This document shows positions 61,042 to 64,000 of a stretch of 64,000 nucleotides of DNA, piece by piece. The notes under the pieces are model-generated. The model did not search any database and was not told the origin of the DNA. It was given only the letters and a program-made list of their open reading frames with translations. The translations under genes and the position numbers were made by a program. The stretch comes from Hyphomonadaceae bacterium UBA1933 (GTDB lineage: Bacteria > Pseudomonadota > Alphaproteobacteria > Caulobacterales > Aquidulcibacteraceae): NCBI GenBank assembly GCA_002337085.1, contig DDFH01000006.1, forward strand, positions 711,098 to 775,097, written 5' to 3'. The stretch's first letter is position 1, and each line of letters opens with the position of its first letter.

Positions 61042-61919
61042 TTTTCCATAAGCATGGCTTTAAATGCCATTAATGCGCGTGATTTTGCACGATCTTTAAG
61101 GGTTAGAATTGTGAATTTGCGTGCCGCCATCCCACTAGGGAAGCGGTTGATATTATCGTTATTGCCAATGCCGCTTATGACAAGTTCTGAAATTAAAGAT
61201 ACCCCGACCCCGGCCGCGACCGCCGATAATACCGCTTCATTGGATGGAAGGGTGAGAGCAATATTATCCTGATTAAGCTCAATGCCATATTCAGAAAGAT
61301 ATAATTCAAGATTATGACGTGTTCCTGAACCCTTTTCACGCACTACGAATTTTAAATTCTGCAATTGGTTTTTGATTTTTATATCATTGGCCCAAAGCCG
61401 AAGTTCGCGTGGCGCGATAAAATATAAGGCATCCCCCTTTATTTCGGTTTGTTCAAGACTGGAATGGTTTTTACCTTCGATAATGCCAATATCGGCAATG
61501 CCATGTTCAAGCATTTCAACCGCTTTATCGCTATTGGCTATATTTGTGTCGATTTTTATGTTGGGGAAGGTTTTGCGAAATTTAGATATTTTCCCCGCAA
61601 GCCAATAATTACCAATGGTTTGACTGCAAACCACATCAATTGTTCCATGGTTGCCGCCAGATAAATCTTTTAATAACTCATCAGTGGTTTTGGCATGGGC
61701 AATTATTTTATAAGCTTCTGGTAATAGTGCACGCCCATTGGCGTTAATTTTTATATTCCGCCCGATGCGATCAAAAAGTTTCAGATTATATTTAAATTCC
61801 AATTGTGAAATTGCAGAACTTACGGCCGATTGCGACAGGCAAAGTTCATTTGCGGCATTGGTCAAATGACCTGTTTCGGCAACTTTTATAAATATTCGCA
61901 ATTGATCTAATGTCATCAT
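61038..61919 (-). CDS. LysR-family transcriptional regulator
   Basis: The 293-residue protein has the N-terminal LysR HTH (LDQLRIFIKVAETGHLTNAANELCLSQSAVSSAISQLE) and a periplasmic-binding-protein-like effector domain. It resembles the CysB/YeiE-type regulators that accompany yeiH. It lies 31 bases downstream of yeiH on the same strand, so they are probably co-transcribed; in many genomes the pair is divergent. The first two codons are both ATG. Confidence 0.9.
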   Translation of the reverse strand: MMTLDQLRIFIKVAETGHLTNAANELCLSQSAVSSAISQLEFKYNLKLFDRIGRNIKINANGRALLPEAYKIIAHAKTTDELLKDLSGGNHGTIDVVCSQTIGNYWLAGKISKFRKTFPNIKIDTNIANSDKAVEMLEHGIADIGIIEGKNHSSLEQTEIKGDALYFIAPRELRLWANDIKIKNQLQNLKFVVREKGSGTRHNLELYLSEYGIELNQDNIALTLPSNEAVLSAVAAGVGVSLISELVISGIGNNDNINRFPSGMAARKFTILTLKDRAKSRALMAFKAMLMEN

Positions 61920-61950
61920 TTAATCTGAATTACATATTATTCTGACCTTT

Positions 61951-62979
61951 TCAAGCAATAAATTCGATTAATCCTAATCCTAGGAGTGATATGAATATTG
62001 TTCCCAATAGTGCTAATAATAGTGGTTTTATGCCCATTTTTCCAATTGCGCTAAATTTGGTGTGCAATCCCATACCTGCCAATGCAACGGTAAGCAGGAA
62101 GGATGATAATTTACCTATTTCAGATTTAATACCGACAGGTATCGTAAAGACATTGGCAATTATTATAAAAATAATAAAGGCGATAACAAATAATGGAATC
62201 GGCATTTTTGTGCCATTTATGTTTTTGCTGCTGCTTTTGCCACGCCTAAATTGGATAAGGGTTACAAGTGGTGCAAGCATTAAGACACGGGTTAATTTGG
62301 TTATGGTCGCGATATGGATTGTTGCGGCATCTTTGCCAGAAACTGCACCCACAACTTGGGCAACTTCATGAATTGAAATCCCACTCCAAATGCCAAATTG
62401 ATTGCCTCCAAGTTGCAAAAGATTTCCAAAAAATGGGTATAATAGCATTGATAAAGTGCCAAAGATTGTCACCATACCAATGGCATAGGCAACGTCTTCA
62501 TCTTCGGCATTGGTGGCAGTATTAACACCCAAAACCGCTGCCGCACCACAAATACTGGTTCCGGCGGCGATTAGTTCAGTTAATTTATTTTCCACACCAA
62601 TGAATTTGCCAATTGTCTTGATGAAAATAAAACTACTGGCAAGGGCAAAGATTGTCATTGAAATATGCAAAGCCCCAAAGTTCACAAGCTCGGCAATTGA
62701 AATTTGTATTCCTAATAATGCCACCGCAATGCGCACCAAGATTTTACTTGAAAAGGCGGTTCCTGTATTTGCTGCCGCTGGCAGTTTTATGAAATTACCA
62801 ATTAAAATCCCAATGACTACGGCGATGATTGATGGCGAAAACTGTTTTAATTCTGGCCGCCCGTGAATTGCAAAGGCGGTGATGGCAATCACAAGGCAAA
62901 TCAAAAGACCGGGGATAATGGCAAGAGACTGTTGGCGGAGTGTGACTATTTTAGGGGTGGTTTGAAAAATCATATTCAT
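61951..62979 (-). CDS. YeiH-family putative sulfate/sulfite exporter
   Basis: The 342-residue protein has about ten hydrophobic segments and the family motifs AGTSICGAAAVLGVNTATNAEDEDVAYAIGMVTIFGTLSM, IHEVAQVVGAVSGKDAA and LAGMGLHTKFSAIGKMGIKPLL. YeiH proteins are annotated as sulfate exporters; direct evidence is thin. CAGGTGG precedes the ATG. It is divergent from ilvD, 186 bases away. Confidence 0.9.
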   Translation of the reverse strand: MNMIFQTTPKIVTLRQQSLAIIPGLLICLVIAITAFAIHGRPELKQFSPSIIAVVIGILIGNFIKLPAAANTGTAFSSKILVRIAVALLGIQISIAELVNFGALHISMTIFALASSFIFIKTIGKFIGVENKLTELIAAGTSICGAAAVLGVNTATNAEDEDVAYAIGMVTIFGTLSMLLYPFFGNLLQLGGNQFGIWSGISIHEVAQVVGAVSGKDAATIHIATITKLTRVLMLAPLVTLIQFRRGKSSSKNINGTKMPIPLFVIAFIIFIIIANVFTIPVGIKSEIGKLSSFLLTVALAGMGLHTKFSAIGKMGIKPLLLALLGTIFISLLGLGLIEFIA

Positions 62980-63165
62980 GCCACCTGTTTATTAGAGAAA
63001 TATAGTTCAGTCTAATTGATAATAAAGTTATAAATAATCGAAAAAATCGAATAATTAGCTAAAAAACGGCAAAATATTATTTTTGATGTACTTATTACTT
63101 TAAAAATGGCGTACAATAGGGCATAAGGCACAAAATTTTTTTAATATGACCCAATGGGGATAATA

Positions 63166-64000
63166 ATGCCTGAATTACGTTCAAAAACCTCGACTTTTGG
63201 AAGAAATATGGCGGGTGCGCGCGCGTTGTGGCGTGCGACCGGCATGACAGATGGTGATTTCAAAAAGCCGATTATTGCCGTGGTCAATAGCTTTACCCAA
63301 TTTGTTCCTGGGCACGTACATTTAAAAGATATTGGGCAATTGGTTGCACGCGAAATTGAAAAGGCAGGCGGCGTTGCCAAAGAGTTTAATACAATTGCGA
63401 TTGATGACGGTATCGCAATGGGGCATGGCGGCATGCTTTATTCATTACCATCACGTGATTTAATTGCCGATTCTGTTGAATATATGGTCAATGCGCATTG
63501 TGCCGATGCAATGGTATGTATTTCCAATTGTGATAAAATCACACCTGGAATGTTGATGGCGGCTATGCGCCTTAATATCCCTGCTATTTTTGTCTCTGGC
63601 GGCCCGATGGAGGCAGGCAAAGTTAAAATTGGTGATAAAACCCATTCACTTGACCTTATTGACGCCATGATTCAAGCTGGCGATGACAGCGTTTCCGATG
63701 AACAAGTAAAGGCCGTTGAAGATGCGGCATGTCCAACCTGCGGCTCTTGTTCTGGAATGTTTACCGCAAACTCTATGAATTGCTTAACTGAGGCGATGGG
63801 GCTGTCGTTGCCTGGAAACGGAACCGTGGTTGCAACCCATACATTCCGCGAAAGATTATTCAAAGAAGCTGGTCAAAAAATTGTCGAGCTTTGCAAAAGA
63901 TATTATGAACAAAATGACGAAAGCATTTTGCCGCGCAATGTTGCAAATAAAACCGCACTTGAAAATGCGATGGCGCTTGATGTGGCAATGGGTGGGTCAA
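63166..64000 (+). CDS. ilvD: Dihydroxy-acid dehydratase (5' part; gene continues past the window)
   Basis: IlvD dehydrates dihydroxy acids in valine, isoleucine and pantoate precursor synthesis, using an iron-sulfur cluster. The 278 residues visible cover the N-terminal domain, with the cluster cysteines in VCISNCDKITPGM and AACPTCGSCSGMF and the substrate segment NSMNCLTEAMGLSLPGNG. The ATG at 63166 follows GGGGA. The frame is open to the window end. The upstream 186-base gap contains a TACAAT that could be its -10 box; no Leu/Ile/Val leader peptide is evident. Confidence 0.96.
   Translation, partial: MPELRSKTSTFGRNMAGARALWRATGMTDGDFKKPIIAVVNSFTQFVPGHVHLKDIGQLVAREIEKAGGVAKEFNTIAIDDGIAMGHGGMLYSLPSRDLIADSVEYMVNAHCADAMVCISNCDKITPGMLMAAMRLNIPAIFVSGGPMEAGKVKIGDKTHSLDLIDAMIQAGDDSVSDEQVKAVEDAACPTCGSCSGMFTANSMNCLTEAMGLSLPGNGTVVATHTFRERLFKEAGQKIVELCKRYYEQNDESILPRNVANKTALENAMALDVAMGGS

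Overview
The window is an AT-rich alphaproteobacterial chromosome segment. Supporting traits are the rimP-nusA-ylxR-infB-rbfA-truB-rpsO-pnp order, a YlxR protein with an L7Ae-like C-terminal half, a phoR / pstC-pstA-pstB-phoU-phoB locus without pstS, a PstA with a large N-terminal insertion, and an NDUFA9-like NAD-binding protein. Two features point towards Caulobacterales: AccD has lost most of its zinc-ribbon cysteines in a pattern I recall from Caulobacter, and a SigF/NrsF-like ECF sigma and anti-sigma pair sits divergent to a bufferin-type operon. The lineage call is inference. I saw no rRNA, tRNA, CRISPR array, prophage or insertion sequence.

Layout. 1-3.3 kb: the 3' end of a GH1 beta-glucosidase, a membrane-anchored protein of unknown function and two VOC-fold proteins. 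3.3-13.2 kb: the transcription/translation cluster from rimP to pnp. It has an attenuator-like terminator in front of rimP, a run of five hairpins between infB and rbfA, and a structured pnp leader. 13.3-18.6 kb: a TPR/TonB_C-like exported protein, metK, a PIF1-like helicase and cysK. 18.7-25.3 kb: two hydrolase lipoproteins flanking a panB-panC-coaBC-coaX operon, then an EamA exporter. 25.3-28.6 kb: a glycosyltransferase, a small membrane protein, a serine hydrolase and a lipoprotein. 28.6-35.5 kb: the phosphate regulon on the minus strand, with three Pho-box repeats before pstC. 35.7-38.3 kb: a glycosyltransferase, a candidate small RNA, a YitT-family protein and a LuxI-type autoinducer synthase with no LuxR beside it. 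38.4-52.9 kb: lpdA, NDUFA9-like, WYL regulator, aminotransferase/MarR pair, GST-like, RusA, CpcT/CpeT-like, MprF-like, a symporter, a TadG-like protein and a ClC antiporter. 53-56.6 kb: trpF-trpB-trpA-accD. 56.6-61 kb: the bufferin-type RiPP locus and its sigma/anti-sigma genes. 61-64 kb: LysR, YeiH and the 5' part of ilvD.

The most notable system is at 56.6-60.6 kb. A DUF692 (MNIO) enzyme, a DUF2063 partner and a DoxX membrane protein are encoded with two different DUF2282-type precursor peptides. The precursors share identical cysteine spacing and lie on either side of doxX. A stable hairpin follows the first precursor. The divergent ECF sigma gene and the first precursor gene each have a GTAAC / CGTATT promoter. 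The sigma-gene promoter lies so close to its ATG that the mRNA is probably leaderless.

Other regulation readable from sequence: paired GTCAA-N5-TTGAC operators between a MarR gene and an aminotransferase gene, a palindrome on the likely -10 of the GST-like gene, twin operators before cysK, a SahR-like site before metK, and a self-contained promoter/structure/terminator RNA unit at 36.5 kb.
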